64,000 nt of DNA from Lachnobacterium bovis DSM 14045 (GTDB taxonomy: Bacteria > Bacillota > Clostridia > Lachnospirales > Lachnospiraceae), in contig NZ_FNPG01000019.1 of NCBI RefSeq assembly GCF_900107245.1, positions 1 to 64,000 of the forward strand. Direction: 5' to 3'. Each line of letters begins with the position of its first letter. Position 1 is the stretch's first letter. Of the stretch, positions 7,088 through 15,508 are shown one piece after another. Under the pieces are notes generated by a model. It searched no databases. It was not told the DNA's origin and worked only from the letters and a program-made list of their open reading frames with translations. Both the position numbers and the translations under genes were made by a program.

Positions 7088-7181
7088 CTCTCTTAATAAT
7101 AATAGCTTATCACAATAGTTACAAAGCTGTCAACAAAATACTTTCAAATTATACTCCATTTGAATATATCGTAAAAAATTC
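7088..7181 (-). promoter_or_regulatory. Promoter of the 21-residue micro-gene
   Basis: On the minus strand TTGACA (7128-7133) is followed 16-18 bases later by GATAAG/TAAGCT as a weak -10. The upstream GTAAAAAATTC (7171-7181) is shared with the copy at 1332-1343 and may be an A/T-rich upstream activating segment. Conservation of -35, spacer and upstream segment in both copies argues that the promoter itself is under selection. Confidence 0.6.
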
Positions 7182-7194
7182 AAACAATCTTTCC

Positions 7195-7698
7195 TTACAT
7201 AACGGAATAAATTTTTTCTATAACAGACGCCTTGTGTTCAATATATTTGTCAATATCCTCCGGATAAAGTTTTGCAGCCTCCACCTTAATTTTACTGTAT
7301 TCATCTACAGCCTCTGGATGCACTCTGAGATAATCCCTAAATGCCAGATGCCTTTTCAATTCCAAAGAATCCTCGGGGCACACATATAAATGATGTTGCT
7401 GTAAATATTCCTTGCCTTCATATGCGAAAGCTTCTCTCCCAGGTATTCCAAGATTCCCTTCATGAATGTAGCCAATACTTTTCAAAGCTAAAATCACATT
7501 ATTAATTCTTTCTTTTTTCACAACAACATCAATGTCTATAATTGGCTTTGCTGCCAATCCTTTAACTGACGTACTGCCGACATGCTCAATAGAAATAGCA
7601 AGCCCTCCGAGAGCCTGACTAAGCTCTTTTTTTATGTCAATAAAGTCCTGCTTCCACTTTTCATCATATGGAAGTACAACCACATGTTTTGTTCTCAT
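7195..7698 (-). CDS. GrpB family protein (UPF0157)
   Basis: The 167-residue protein matches the GrpB family, which has a nucleotidyltransferase-like fold: HVVVLPYDEKWKQDF at the N-terminus, the signature ISIEHVGSTSVKGLAAKPII with IDIDVVV, and HLYVCPEDSLELKRHLAFRD later. GrpB domains also occur fused to dephospho-CoA kinase; the biochemical role is not established. Four bases separate its ATG from the stop of a gene fragment at 7703, so it once followed another gene in an operon. Confidence 0.85.
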   Translation of the reverse strand: MRTKHVVVLPYDEKWKQDFIDIKKELSQALGGLAISIEHVGSTSVKGLAAKPIIDIDVVVKKERINNVILALKSIGYIHEGNLGIPGREAFAYEGKEYLQQHHLYVCPEDSLELKRHLAFRDYLRVHPEAVDEYSKIKVEAAKLYPEDIDKYIEHKASVIEKIYSVM

Positions 7699-7702
7699 TA
7701 AG

Positions 7703-7781
7703 CTATTTCTCCATCATTTCAATTGCTTCATTCAAAGAAATGCAGTCGGCAAATCTCTTTGGCCACATCATTTCATTGTAA
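7703..7781 (-). pseudogene. C-terminal fragment of an unknown gene upstream of grpB
   Basis: The minus-strand frame reads NKYYNEMMWPKRFADCISLN and on to EAIEMMEK before TAG at 7703-7705. Beyond about 7781 the DNA belongs to a plus-strand toxin tail, so the rest of this gene has been lost. The stop lies 4 bases before grpB, showing former coupling. The family is not recognised. Confidence 0.4.
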
Positions 7782-7985
7782 TATTTATTTGGTGGTAAGG
7801 ATCCGCAAGTACAATGTGCTGGTATGATCACATTCAAAAATGGTAAAATATATTCATATGATAATAGTAGCGGTCATTTTAGGCCTAACTCAAAATCATT
7901 ACCTAAGGTAAAAGCAGCACTTGATAAGTTATATAAAGAAAATCCGAATCTTTTTGATAAAGGTTCCGAATGGAGGAAGAAGTAA
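7782..7985 (+). pseudogene. C-terminal tail of a polymorphic-toxin-like protein
   Basis: The frame opens after a stop at 7779-7781 and gives 67 residues with no start or ribosome-binding site of its own. The sequence GMITFKNGKIYSYDNSSGHF followed by RPN and a helical KVKAALDKLYKENPNLFDKG segment resembles the last domain of secreted polymorphic toxins, where an INDGKI-NNSSGHYRP motif is common. Its TAA shares a base with the ATG of the next gene (TAATG), the usual toxin-immunity layout. The delivery and N-terminal parts are missing. It is an orphan tail left by recombination. Confidence 0.5.
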
Positions 7986-8437
7986 TGGATAACAAAGAAC
8001 ATATTCAGGCAGAAACCAATTATATCTTCAACTATAATTTTAGCAATAATGATATTCCAGAAAAAGTTGAAGAAGAATACTACGATAGAGCTTCTGCTTT
8101 ATTAGATGAGTATTCATGGAATGATATATTTAACTGCTGGTTCGATTATTTAAAAGCAAACTGCAACACCCCTGAAGAAGTCATTAACTGGGCCAACCTC
8201 TTCTATTGGTATGGCGGCTTCGAAAAACCAATCCCTGACCCATATGAATTCTTGGGATATTTATACTTCAAAGTGGATGTTGCTAAATATGTCGATGCGG
8301 CACAAACAGTATTTGATGGTATTGCAATAGGTATACTTGAAAAAATTGGAAAAGTAAGTCTCATTGATAACCCCAATTACGCACCTGAAAATGACCCTGA
8401 AATGATAGCAGCAGTTGAACGATGGAAAAACCGTTAA
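7985..8437 (+). CDS. Putative immunity protein
   Basis: ATG at 7985 overlaps the TAA of the toxin tail and has a GGAGGAAG site inside it. The 150-residue protein is strongly acidic and soluble, rich in Trp and Tyr (EYSWNDIFNCWFDYLKANCN and FYWYGGFEKPIPDPYEFLGY), with no membrane segment. Small acidic proteins directly after a toxin C-terminus are typically cognate immunity proteins. Here the toxin is only a remnant, so it may act as an orphan immunity gene against neighbours' toxins. The family is not recognised and the role is inferred from context. Confidence 0.6.
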   Translation: MDNKEHIQAETNYIFNYNFSNNDIPEKVEEEYYDRASALLDEYSWNDIFNCWFDYLKANCNTPEEVINWANLFYWYGGFEKPIPDPYEFLGYLYFKVDVAKYVDAAQTVFDGIAIGILEKIGKVSLIDNPNYAPENDPEMIAAVERWKNR

Positions 8438-8446
8438 TGTTAACTT

Positions 8447-8486
8447 AAGCGCCAGAATGATTACATATCATACTGGCGCTTTCTTT
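8447..8486 (+). terminator. Intrinsic terminator after the immunity gene
   Basis: AAGCGCCAG (8447-8455) pairs with CTGGCGCTT (8473-8481), with extra ATGAT/ATCAT pairing toward the loop. TTTCTTTT follows on the plus strand. It ends the transcript of the gene at 7985-8437. Confidence 0.8.
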
Positions 8487-8619
8487 TACTCTGTCTCACA
8501 CTCAAACTCCATTCCATCAAAAAACCTAATTCTAAGATTTCCAAAAGCGTTGTATGAAAATCGACCGAAATATATAAATAACAAGTGGGCATTGGATATT
8601 CTCCTTTGCCCATTTTTCA

Positions 8620-9153
8620 TTATTGCTTTATTAAATACTTAACTGGAACTTCCTTAGTAAGCCATACACCATTCTTAGATAAGAAAAACTTATATCCTTC
8701 TCTATGCATCTCTCCTGCCTTAACAATATACAATACCGGCTTGCCATGGCGTTGACCTACTTTTACAGCAGTGTCAGCATCTTTTGACAAGTGTACATAT
8801 AATCTGCTTTTAGGAATTAGTCCTTGCGCATCAATAGAATTAACATACTTCTCACCAGTACCATGCCATAATTCTTCCGGCGGTTCAGTTTCTTCAAGCT
8901 CTACATCAACAGGGATTGAATGTCCCTGGTTAGCTCTTATTAGTGTCTTATCATCATTGAATGAATATCTCTGTTTATTATCAGTCCTGACAATCTCTTC
9001 CAAGATATCCATACTAAATTCATGAGTCTTTGCTATTCCTACAATTAATTCATCGACATTGGCCCAGCCATGTTCATCTAAGCTGATGCCTATTGTCTCT
9101 GGTTTATGCCTAAGAATAAGACTCATGAATTTGCTTGTATCATTTAAACTCAT
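8620..9153 (-). CDS. kptA: RNA 2'-phosphotransferase, Tpt1/KptA family
   Basis: The 177-residue protein is the size of bacterial KptA. An N-terminal winged-helix half ([20 protein letters not shown]) is followed by an ADP-ribosyltransferase-like half with [26 protein letters not shown] and [13 protein letters not shown]. Tpt1/KptA enzymes transfer an internal RNA 2'-phosphate to NAD+, releasing nicotinamide and forming ADP-ribose cyclic phosphate. In yeast this finishes tRNA splicing; the substrate in bacteria is unclear. Its ribosome-binding site AAGGAAGTG sits at the stop of a degraded gene (9168-9170). It lies in the accessory region. Confidence 0.9.
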   Translation of the reverse strand: MSLNDTSKFMSLILRHKPETIGISLDEHGWANVDELIVGIAKTHEFSMDILEEIVRTDNKQRYSFNDDKTLIRANQGHSIPVDVELEETEPPEELWHGTGEKYVNSIDAQGLIPKSRLYVHLSKDADTAVKVGQRHGKPVLYIVKAGEMHREGYKFFLSKNGVWLTKEVPVKYLIKQ

Positions 9154-9167
9154 ATATTATCACTTCC

Positions 9168-9325
9168 TTATTTTCCGTATTTTTCTTTTAACCTAATTTC
9201 TTCAAGCTCAATCAAAAGCTCCACATATGCCTCACGAAGTTCCCTCTGCGACATTCACTTTGCATATGACATGTATTTGTAGTATTTCTTGGCTCTACGC
9301 TCCTCTTCCTCGAATGCATAGATGC
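9168..9325 (-). pseudogene. Degraded small gene, fuller copy of the stump at 4774
   Basis: The minus strand reads YAFEEEERRAKKYYKYMSYA, a TGA stop, then MSQRE and, after a one-base insertion near 9240, LREAYVELLIELEEIRLKEK with YGK and TAA at 9168-9170. These pieces form one Lys/Glu-rich helical protein broken by a stop and a frameshift. The last 15 residues and the bases after the stop match 4771-4820, where the same gene ends downstream of RhuM. The original function is unknown. Confidence 0.55.
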
Positions 9326-9400
9326 TCTTCTCTGAGGTTATGATAATCTTCAATCATCTGAACATCTCCTGGAATAAACTTACTCTCAGGACTTGCAGGT
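9326..9400 (-). pseudogene. Fragment of an XRE regulator C-terminus
   Basis: The minus strand encodes ASPESKFIPGDVQMIEDYHN with LREE, nearly identical to the C-terminal part of the XRE regulator at 5866-6225. It is joined directly to the degraded small gene, with RhuM missing. This records a second, recombined copy of the XRE-RhuM module. Together with 9168-9325 it accounts for most of the 9154-9477 gap; the remaining 77 bases hold only AT-rich sequence upstream of 9478. Confidence 0.6.
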
Positions 9401-9477
9401 TTTCCCACAAATGCTTGTGCAATTAAAAAATTTTATGCTATACTATTACATAATATGATGAAAAGGATGTGATTATT

Positions 9478-9897
9478 ATGAAAAAATTGAAATTACTTTC
9501 TAATCTACTTTGGTTAATTGGAATCACCATTATCGCAATGGTAATTCTAGGAAAATATTATTTCATCAGTTTTCTCCCCACATCCATAGACCCTTATGCA
9601 TATAATTCTCAAGAGCAAATACAATTAGCTAGTAATTATACTATTGCATTTAATTTTACAGGGTATGCTTTTTTTATTATTTCTATTGTCCTTAAAATTT
9701 ACATCATGGAACATAAAGAAAATAATAGTTCCAAAACGTATTCTTTACGAATTACAAAGAATAAGCCAAATTATCTTTTAATACTGTGTAAAATACTGTG
9801 TAAAATTGTAATCATAATTTTTTCACTAATTTGCCTACTTATATCTTCTCTAATTACACTTTTCTCCTTTATAAATTTTGATGATATTCCCTTATGA
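9478..9897 (+). CDS. Small integral membrane protein, unknown
   Basis: ATG at 9478 (MKKLKLLSNLLWLIG) has a GGATGTG site; an in-frame ATG lies nine bases upstream. The 139 residues contain three clear hydrophobic segments: about 6-28, 58-78 and 98-135, the last long enough to be a hairpin. Within it, ILCKILCKI is encoded by a short tandem duplication near 9780-9806. No family is recognised. It converges with the large peptidoglycan-binding protein gene, which suggests but does not show an export-related role. Confidence 0.6.
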   Translation: MKKLKLLSNLLWLIGITIIAMVILGKYYFISFLPTSIDPYAYNSQEQIQLASNYTIAFNFTGYAFFIISIVLKIYIMEHKENNSSKTYSLRITKNKPNYLLILCKILCKIVIIIFSLICLLISSLITLFSFINFDDIPL

Positions 9898-9936
9898 AAA
9901 GAGGAATTATTTTATAATGCTACCCTTTTTTATATA

Positions 9937-12261
9937 CTAACAATTTTCCATAAAATCTGCGTAAACAGATGCTAAAGTTTTTGCTTCTTCTTTTGTTGGT
10001 AGTGTATCTGAGTTTGCTGCCTTTAATAACATTTCTTTATCTATATTCTCCTTAGTACCAATATCAATACCATCAGCTAATTTCTGAAAAGATGAAATAA
10101 CATTATTCTTTGAAGAATTAAATCTTTCTTTATAAAACATTTTAATACGTTTATTTTTTTCCAATGCATAAATTTTTGACACAGACTCAGAAAATCTTGT
10201 TTCACTTTTCCTACTATTCATTTCTTTCACTAACAAAAATCCTTCAGCATCCGCAAGTACATCTGTATAACCAAAACCTTTTCCATCTACATTATTGCCT
10301 AGGTTGTTTTTTAACCAACTTCCTAAATCTTGATTTTTCGCTTCCCTTGTATAAGAACCGAAAATCTGTAAAAGATCTAGTGTCCAACCACCTAAATCAC
10401 CTAAGCTATAATCGCCTTTATTATCGGATATCCCCCAATGAATATATCCTAAAGCTGTTGCAGACATATGCTCAATTTCAAAACTTTTTACACTTTCCTT
10501 GATTTGTGGTTGTTTCTCACATGTAGTTTGACAAATTCCTCTTGCTGCTACTTCTTTCTCATCAATTCCTGTTTCGGGTGTATAAATTTTCCATAATCCG
10601 ATATAGCTATCTTCCCAATAAGTAGGTTTTCTTAAATATTCTAAAATAGCACGCCCTGTGACAAAACTATATCCGTACCAAGGTTGCATAACATTATTAA
10701 AATTCTTTAAACAGTCTTTTTCTGTCACTTTCACCCAATTAATAAACGTAGCTTCTTCTGCACGATATTCTTCTTTTGGAAGAACCTTATTACATGGTTC
10801 GACTCTACCGCTATAGGCAACCTTATCTAAATCCCATGAGCCACCATATCCTTGAATTTCATGGAATTGATCATAATTCCAATTTTTAGGGATTGGAAAA
10901 CCTAAATTACCACTAAAACCTGTAGACATATCAGATACAAAACTTGAAACAGAATATCCGATTTCGGCAATTCGTGTACAAACATTTCTAGATGAATAAA
11001 TCCCAACGCTATATCGAGGATCAATAGTTTCGTTAATACCTTTAAAATAAGGAATAATATGAGTATCTACTTGATAATCATACACATCCATGTCTACAGC
11101 AAAATAAATCACTGTTGTTGGAACACCTTTTGCCAATGCTGCCTCACTCGCTTTTTTACCATGCTCCAATCCATTTAAGTAAGTATACTCACTGATGTCT
11201 CTTCCATTTTCTTGAAATATAGGAAAATATTTTAATCCACCACTAACGATTCTATTTAATTCTCCTTCTCTAATTTCTTTAAAAGAACCTCCAGTTAAAT
11301 ATCTGCCTACAATTTCATATCCGTCTGTTTTCAACTTATTTAATAATTGTGCTGTAACTTCAAATCTTGTATCACATGCTTGAGCTTTTCTATTAGGATT
11401 ACCTTTACTAGTTAACAACTCCATCCATGTGTCAGTATCTAGGATTTTGGTATTCGAAATCTTATATTCTTTTTGAAAACTTGATAATTGTGTTTCAAAT
11501 TTTTCATCCCATAAATAGTTTTGAACACAGTTATATCCTATACAATTTAAAGCTGCTTTCGCTAACCATACCCACTCCTCGTATGATGTAACATTTGAGC
11601 TATTGATTTTTTTCAGACGACTTTTAGTACCATTTCCAAAATATCCTGTAGCTTCTTCAACGGAAAAACCTTCTAAAGACTGTAAGATTTTAATCAATGC
11701 AGTATTCATTTCTCTACCATATAATCCATCACACGGAATGATTCCTGTGTAATTTCTATGCTTTTGATTTATTGTTTGCTGAATACTTCTTACAATTTCT
11801 TTTCCGCCATAATTTTTTAACAAAACAAACTGCTGCATGGAAAGTAAAGCTTTCATAACATCTACTGTTACAGTAGAATCTCCACCAATACCCATATCTT
11901 TTTTTATTCCTTTTATAGCTTTACCTGTTCCATCATAAAAATTTTGAGTAATATGATTGCCAGTAGAATACCCTTTACACCATAGCGACCCTTGAATGAT
12001 GGAGTAAACATTGCTTGTTTTTTTATCTCCATCTGACTGTTGTTTAACACCATTAGGATATCGTTCATTAAATTTTCTTGTTGTACCTGCTCCAAAATTA
12101 GGTGCTGTTTCCTGAATTCCTAATTCAATCTGTAATGCAATAATTAGTCCGTTAATGGTATTCCTACCAGTGTGTCCGTTTTCTTCAACTCTAGTATAAC
12201 GACTATCTTTACCATACGTATTATTGAGCCATTTTTGAGTTTCTAGTACCATTTTATCCAT
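9937..12261 (-). CDS. Peptidoglycan-binding and DUF1906 glycoside-hydrolase-like protein
   Basis: The start at 12261 (MDKMVLETQKWLNNTYG) follows AAAGGGAGGGAA; an upstream in-frame ATG at 12297 is less likely. The 774-residue protein begins with peptidoglycan-binding-like repeats (GYSTGNHITQNFYDGTGKAI, YNCVQNYLWDEKFETQLSSF). Residues of about 300-510 form a DUF1906/Rv2525c-like GH25-type TIM barrel with VIYFAVDMDVYDYQ, YSVGIYSSRNVC and the QGYGGSWDLDKVAYSG end. About 270 C-terminal residues are not recognised. There is no signal peptide or membrane segment, which is odd for a wall-directed protein; it may be released by lysis or by a non-Sec route. Proteins of this type are seen in gut clostridia. 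Confidence 0.75.
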   Translation of the reverse strand: MDKMVLETQKWLNNTYGKDSRYTRVEENGHTGRNTINGLIIALQIELGIQETAPNFGAGTTRKFNERYPNGVKQQSDGDKKTSNVYSIIQGSLWCKGYSTGNHITQNFYDGTGKAIKGIKKDMGIGGDSTVTVDVMKALLSMQQFVLLKNYGGKEIVRSIQQTINQKHRNYTGIIPCDGLYGREMNTALIKILQSLEGFSVEEATGYFGNGTKSRLKKINSSNVTSYEEWVWLAKAALNCIGYNCVQNYLWDEKFETQLSSFQKEYKISNTKILDTDTWMELLTSKGNPNRKAQACDTRFEVTAQLLNKLKTDGYEIVGRYLTGGSFKEIREGELNRIVSGGLKYFPIFQENGRDISEYTYLNGLEHGKKASEAALAKGVPTTVIYFAVDMDVYDYQVDTHIIPYFKGINETIDPRYSVGIYSSRNVCTRIAEIGYSVSSFVSDMSTGFSGNLGFPIPKNWNYDQFHEIQGYGGSWDLDKVAYSGRVEPCNKVLPKEEYRAEEATFINWVKVTEKDCLKNFNNVMQPWYGYSFVTGRAILEYLRKPTYWEDSYIGLWKIYTPETGIDEKEVAARGICQTTCEKQPQIKESVKSFEIEHMSATALGYIHWGISDNKGDYSLGDLGGWTLDLLQIFGSYTREAKNQDLGSWLKNNLGNNVDGKGFGYTDVLADAEGFLLVKEMNSRKSETRFSESVSKIYALEKNKRIKMFYKERFNSSKNNVISSFQKLADGIDIGTKENIDKEMLLKAANSDTLPTKEEAKTLASVYADFMENC

Positions 12262-12587
12262 ATAATATTCCCTCCCTTTGGGCATAAGAAAAGTCATTGC
12301 AGGTTTTCTCTATAAAGACTTGTGCTTAATCTATTTTTACTATTATAACTATATCACACTTAAGCAGTGAATTACAGCAATCAGTATCTCGCCATTATTT
12401 CAATCCCTGATATCCTTTGAAGTCTTGATTTCACGAACCTTGAATCTTTCCCTGATTCGCTCCAGATCGTGGTTATACCAGTAAGCCACAAAGAGCAGCT
12501 GCATTTGCAGCATCAATCTCTTCATCTTCCAAAAACACCACCACTTCCTGTCTTAATTCGTCATATACAGACCATTTCTTTGGAATA

Positions 12588-12637
12588 AAACAAAAAGACG
12601 CCTAACCCACAGGAAATGCTGTAAGTTAAGCGTCTTC
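12588..12637 (-). terminator. Intrinsic terminator downstream of rlmD
   Basis: AAGACGC (12595-12601) pairs with GCGTCTT (12630-12636), extended by AAC/GTT. On the minus strand the stem is followed by TTTTTGTTTTATT. It is about 200 bases past the rlmD stop and is the first clear stop signal for that operon. Confidence 0.75.
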
Positions 12638-12679
12638 CGACGATTCTTATTTTGTTTATATCAGACATATTCAAGTAGT

Positions 12680-12726
12680 GCACTACTGTCACGACGTAGG
12701 CTCTATTTTTGCACCTACTGTCACGA
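12680..12726. repeat. Short direct repeat
   Basis: CTACTGTCACGA occurs at 12683-12694 and again at 12715-12726, each preceded by GCA(C). The spacing is 32 bases, about three helical turns. It lies inside a decayed gene remnant and has no visible partner, so it may be a small duplication or a protein-binding site. Confidence 0.35.
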
Positions 12727-12837
12727 GTTCAACAGCTACAACTACCCTAATATACTTTTTCATGTGCTTTCCACGCTCAGAATAATCTGTCTTATCAAAC
12801 GTGCAATGCTCGAAAAAGTGCGTAAATTCAAGGATTT
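12689..12837 (-). pseudogene. Gene fragment following rlmD
   Basis: The minus-strand frame reads LEFTHFFEHCTFDKTDYSER, then GKHMKKYIRVVVAVELVTVG and AKIEPTS before TGA at 12689-12691. It overlaps the end of rlmD in another frame and has no start of its own. Composition is protein-like but no family is recognised. It is probably the tail of a gene lost at the edge of the accessory region. Confidence 0.3.
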
Positions 12838-14334
12838 CTAATAGTTCACTCTTTGTAGTCCCACAACAGTCTCCACATGCACTGTCTGGGCAAATTGATC
12901 AACCGGGCAAACCTTCTTTAACTGGTACCCACCATCACATAAGTAACGCAAATCACGGGCCAATGTTGCCGAATCACAACTTACATATACTATCTTTGAT
13001 GGCGACATTTTAAGCATTGTATCCAAACATAGATTATCGCATCCTTTTCTAGGAGGATCTACGACTATAACATCTGGTGTCATCATTTGTGAATCAACTA
13101 AATTATCAGTTTCGCCAGCCTTGATAGTGTTTGATTTTTCTTTACTATTAGACTGATAAAACTCACTAATTATTTCTTCTGCTTTTCCCACAAAAAAATT
13201 AGCATTTTCAATATGGTTTAATTTAGCGTTTCTTTTGGCATCATCTATCGCCTGTTCAACTATTTCCACACCATATACATTTTGTGCTTTATTAGCCAAA
13301 AACAATGAAATCGTACCTATTCCGCAATACAAATCCCAAACACTCTCTTTACCATGTAAGTCTGCATAATCTAATGCTAAACTATATAATTTTTCTGTTT
13401 GTTGTGGATTGACCTGGAAAAATGATTGAGCTGAAATCTGATATCCAACTTTCGTATCTGTTTTTTCAAAGGAAATCTTTCCCTGCTCATCTCTTTTTAC
13501 ATCATTTAATGTAATATAATCCTTTATATAAGGTTCTCCCCAAAGGATTACAGTTTCTTTTCCAAGAATAACATTTGTGTTTTCTTTATTTTTATTAAGT
13601 GAAATTGAAGTCATACCTTCAACTTTTTTTAGCTTTTCAATTAATTTTTCTTCTTTTGGCAACTTATCGCCATTAATTATTAAGCAAACCATTATCTGGT
13701 TCGTTTCAAAACCTTTTCTGATTAACACATGTCTGACAAGACCTTTCTTCTTAGACTCATCATATGGTTTTACAGAATTTTCCTGCATATATTCTTTTAT
13801 CAAATCAAGAATCTGCGCATTTTCCTTGGTTCCTAACTTGCAATCATTATTATTAATCGGAATGATGCTATGAGTTCTTTGTGCATAAAAACCAATTACA
13901 ATATTTCCGTCTTTCTCTGTACCAACCGGATACTGGGCTTTATTTCTATATCTAAATGGATTTTCCATCCCAACAATTGGTTCAAAAACTTTATCAATTT
14001 CTTCCTCGCTAAAATTTCCGATTCTTAGCAGGTTGTTGCGAACTTTATCCTCTTTAAATTTAAGCTGTCTTTCGTATGAAATTTGTTGAATTTGGCATCC
14101 TCCACATTGTTTTGCGATATCACATTTTAACTCAACACGATCTTTTGATGGCTTAATTACCTTCTCAACTCTAGCATACCCATAATTCTTTTTTAGTTTA
14201 ACAACTTTAGCTTCTATAAAATCACCTACAACAGCGTCTTTTATAAAAAAAGTCATTTCTTCATACTTGCCAATGCCTTCTCCATTTACGCCTATATCCT
14301 TTATTTCTACTTGGAAAATATCGTTTTTTTGCAT
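12838..14334 (-). CDS. rlmD: 23S rRNA (uracil-C5)-methyltransferase RlmD
   Basis: The 498-residue protein has an N-terminal TRAM domain (about 1-60), a [4Fe-4S] cluster set of Cys71, Cys77, Cys80 and Cys165, and a C-terminal SAM-dependent methyltransferase domain. The SAM site VWDLYCGIGTISLF, the VDPPRKGCD motif and the nucleophile in KIVYVSCDSATLARDL are intact, and the HVETVV signature ends the fold. RlmD/RumA-type enzymes methylate U1939 of 23S rRNA; Gram-positive relatives (RlmCD) may also act on U747. It follows yhaM by 9 bases in one operon. The Lachnospiraceae-type tail seen as a fragment at 3483-3611 is absent. Confidence 0.9.
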   Translation of the reverse strand: MQKNDIFQVEIKDIGVNGEGIGKYEEMTFFIKDAVVGDFIEAKVVKLKKNYGYARVEKVIKPSKDRVELKCDIAKQCGGCQIQQISYERQLKFKEDKVRNNLLRIGNFSEEEIDKVFEPIVGMENPFRYRNKAQYPVGTEKDGNIVIGFYAQRTHSIIPINNNDCKLGTKENAQILDLIKEYMQENSVKPYDESKKKGLVRHVLIRKGFETNQIMVCLIINGDKLPKEEKLIEKLKKVEGMTSISLNKNKENTNVILGKETVILWGEPYIKDYITLNDVKRDEQGKISFEKTDTKVGYQISAQSFFQVNPQQTEKLYSLALDYADLHGKESVWDLYCGIGTISLFLANKAQNVYGVEIVEQAIDDAKRNAKLNHIENANFFVGKAEEIISEFYQSNSKEKSNTIKAGETDNLVDSQMMTPDVIVVDPPRKGCDNLCLDTMLKMSPSKIVYVSCDSATLARDLRYLCDGGYQLKKVCPVDQFAQTVHVETVVGLQRVNY

Positions 14335-14343
14335 AAAACTCTC

Positions 14344-15288
14344 CTACTTGCTTGTTCTTCTAAAATTGCTATCTAATAATCGGTTATATCCTTGCCACTC
14401 AAGGTCATCCTCTTGAGTTTTCTCAAGAATTTCTTTTACAGTTTCCATTTTAGCATCAATATTATCGGCAAATGATAACGCAACTGCTTCGATTAATGCT
14501 GGTTTTTTAGGCGAACCAAATTCTAATTCCCCATGATGAGCCAAAATACAGTGTTTTAATTCATTTTCAAGAATAACAGGGAAACCTTCTATCTGTCGAA
14601 TGTGCTCACCAACCCACTCAGCTCCTATCATTATATGACCTAATAATTGTCCTACATCTGTATAGTCATTTTCAGGAAATCTAGAAATTTCTTTTAATTT
14701 ACCAATATCGTGAAAAATAGCCGCTGTAATTAATAAATCTCTATTTAATATTGGATAATGTTGTGCAAAAAATTCGCAATTCTTAGCAACTCCTAATGTG
14801 TGTTCTAATAAACCACCTACAAAGCCATGATGCACACTTTTAGCTGCCGAATGAAATTTGAATTTTTTTACAAATTCCTTGTCATCAAAAAAACTATGTA
14901 ACAACATATTTAAGTATTGATTGCGAATTGAATTCATTAATTCAGAAAGCTCACTATACATTTCATCCACATTTCTTTGAGAAACTGGTAAATAATCACT
15001 TGGATCATATTCACCTTCATCAACTTTTCTTGTTGAACGAATTGATAATTGAATTTTTCCCATAAAAAGAGTAACATTGCCTGTTACCTCAACATAATCT
15101 AAATTATCAAATTCTCTGATTCCACTATCATTTGGATTCCAGATTTTTGCATCAAGGATTCCTGTTTTATCTTGTAAAACAACATTTTCATAAGGTTTTC
15201 CACCTTTTGTTAATGCCGTTTGTCTACTCTTGCATAAATATATCTCCTGAATTTGCTCTCCATCACGGAGTGTGTCTATATATCTCAT
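14344..15288 (-). CDS. yhaM: 3'-5' exoribonuclease YhaM family
   Basis: The start at 15288 (MRYIDTLRDGEQ) has GGAGG six bases upstream; a frame extension to 15309 is less likely. The 314-residue protein has an N-terminal OB-fold (about 15-90) and a C-terminal HD domain with HHGFVGGLLEHTLGVAKN, AAIFHDIGKLKEISRF and CILAHHGELEFGSP providing the metal ligands. YhaM enzymes trim RNA and DNA 3' ends with manganese. It is first in the yhaM-rlmD operon, divergent from mutS2 across about 220 AT-rich bases. Confidence 0.9.
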   Translation of the reverse strand: MRYIDTLRDGEQIQEIYLCKSRQTALTKGGKPYENVVLQDKTGILDAKIWNPNDSGIREFDNLDYVEVTGNVTLFMGKIQLSIRSTRKVDEGEYDPSDYLPVSQRNVDEMYSELSELMNSIRNQYLNMLLHSFFDDKEFVKKFKFHSAAKSVHHGFVGGLLEHTLGVAKNCEFFAQHYPILNRDLLITAAIFHDIGKLKEISRFPENDYTDVGQLLGHIMIGAEWVGEHIRQIEGFPVILENELKHCILAHHGELEFGSPKKPALIEAVALSFADNIDAKMETVKEILEKTQEDDLEWQGYNRLLDSNFRRTSK

Positions 15289-15508
15289 TTTTTCCTCCAC
15301 TATAATCAACTTATTGTACTAATTAATTATATTAGCAACCATATTTTCATGCAACCTTTTTAGAAAAATATAATTTTTTTCACATATATAAATCTTTTCG
15401 ATTCCAGCATAATAATATATAATAATAATGTAGCTTTTAATTTAATAACAAATTTAAAAATTTTTTATATATAAAAATAAATATTTATACAGCAAAAAGG
15501 AAAATTAT

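Larger units (their letters stand above)
12298..12837. other. Gene-poor stretch with decayed coding remnants
   Basis: No intact gene is visible in these 540 bases. On the minus strand, YNHDLERIRERFKVREIKTS ending in KDIRD and a stop (about 12400-12500), preceded in another frame by ELRQEVVVFLEDEEIDAANA (about 12490-12590), look like pieces of one broken gene. The stretch also contains the terminator at 12588 and the fragment at 12689. It marks the boundary between the accessory region and the core genome. The families are not recognised. Confidence 0.45.

Noticed and set aside
10164-10502. A 112-residue plus-strand frame inside the large peptidoglycan-binding protein gene
   Set aside because: It is fully antisense to a well-supported gene and has an implausible composition rich in His, Leu and Tyr.
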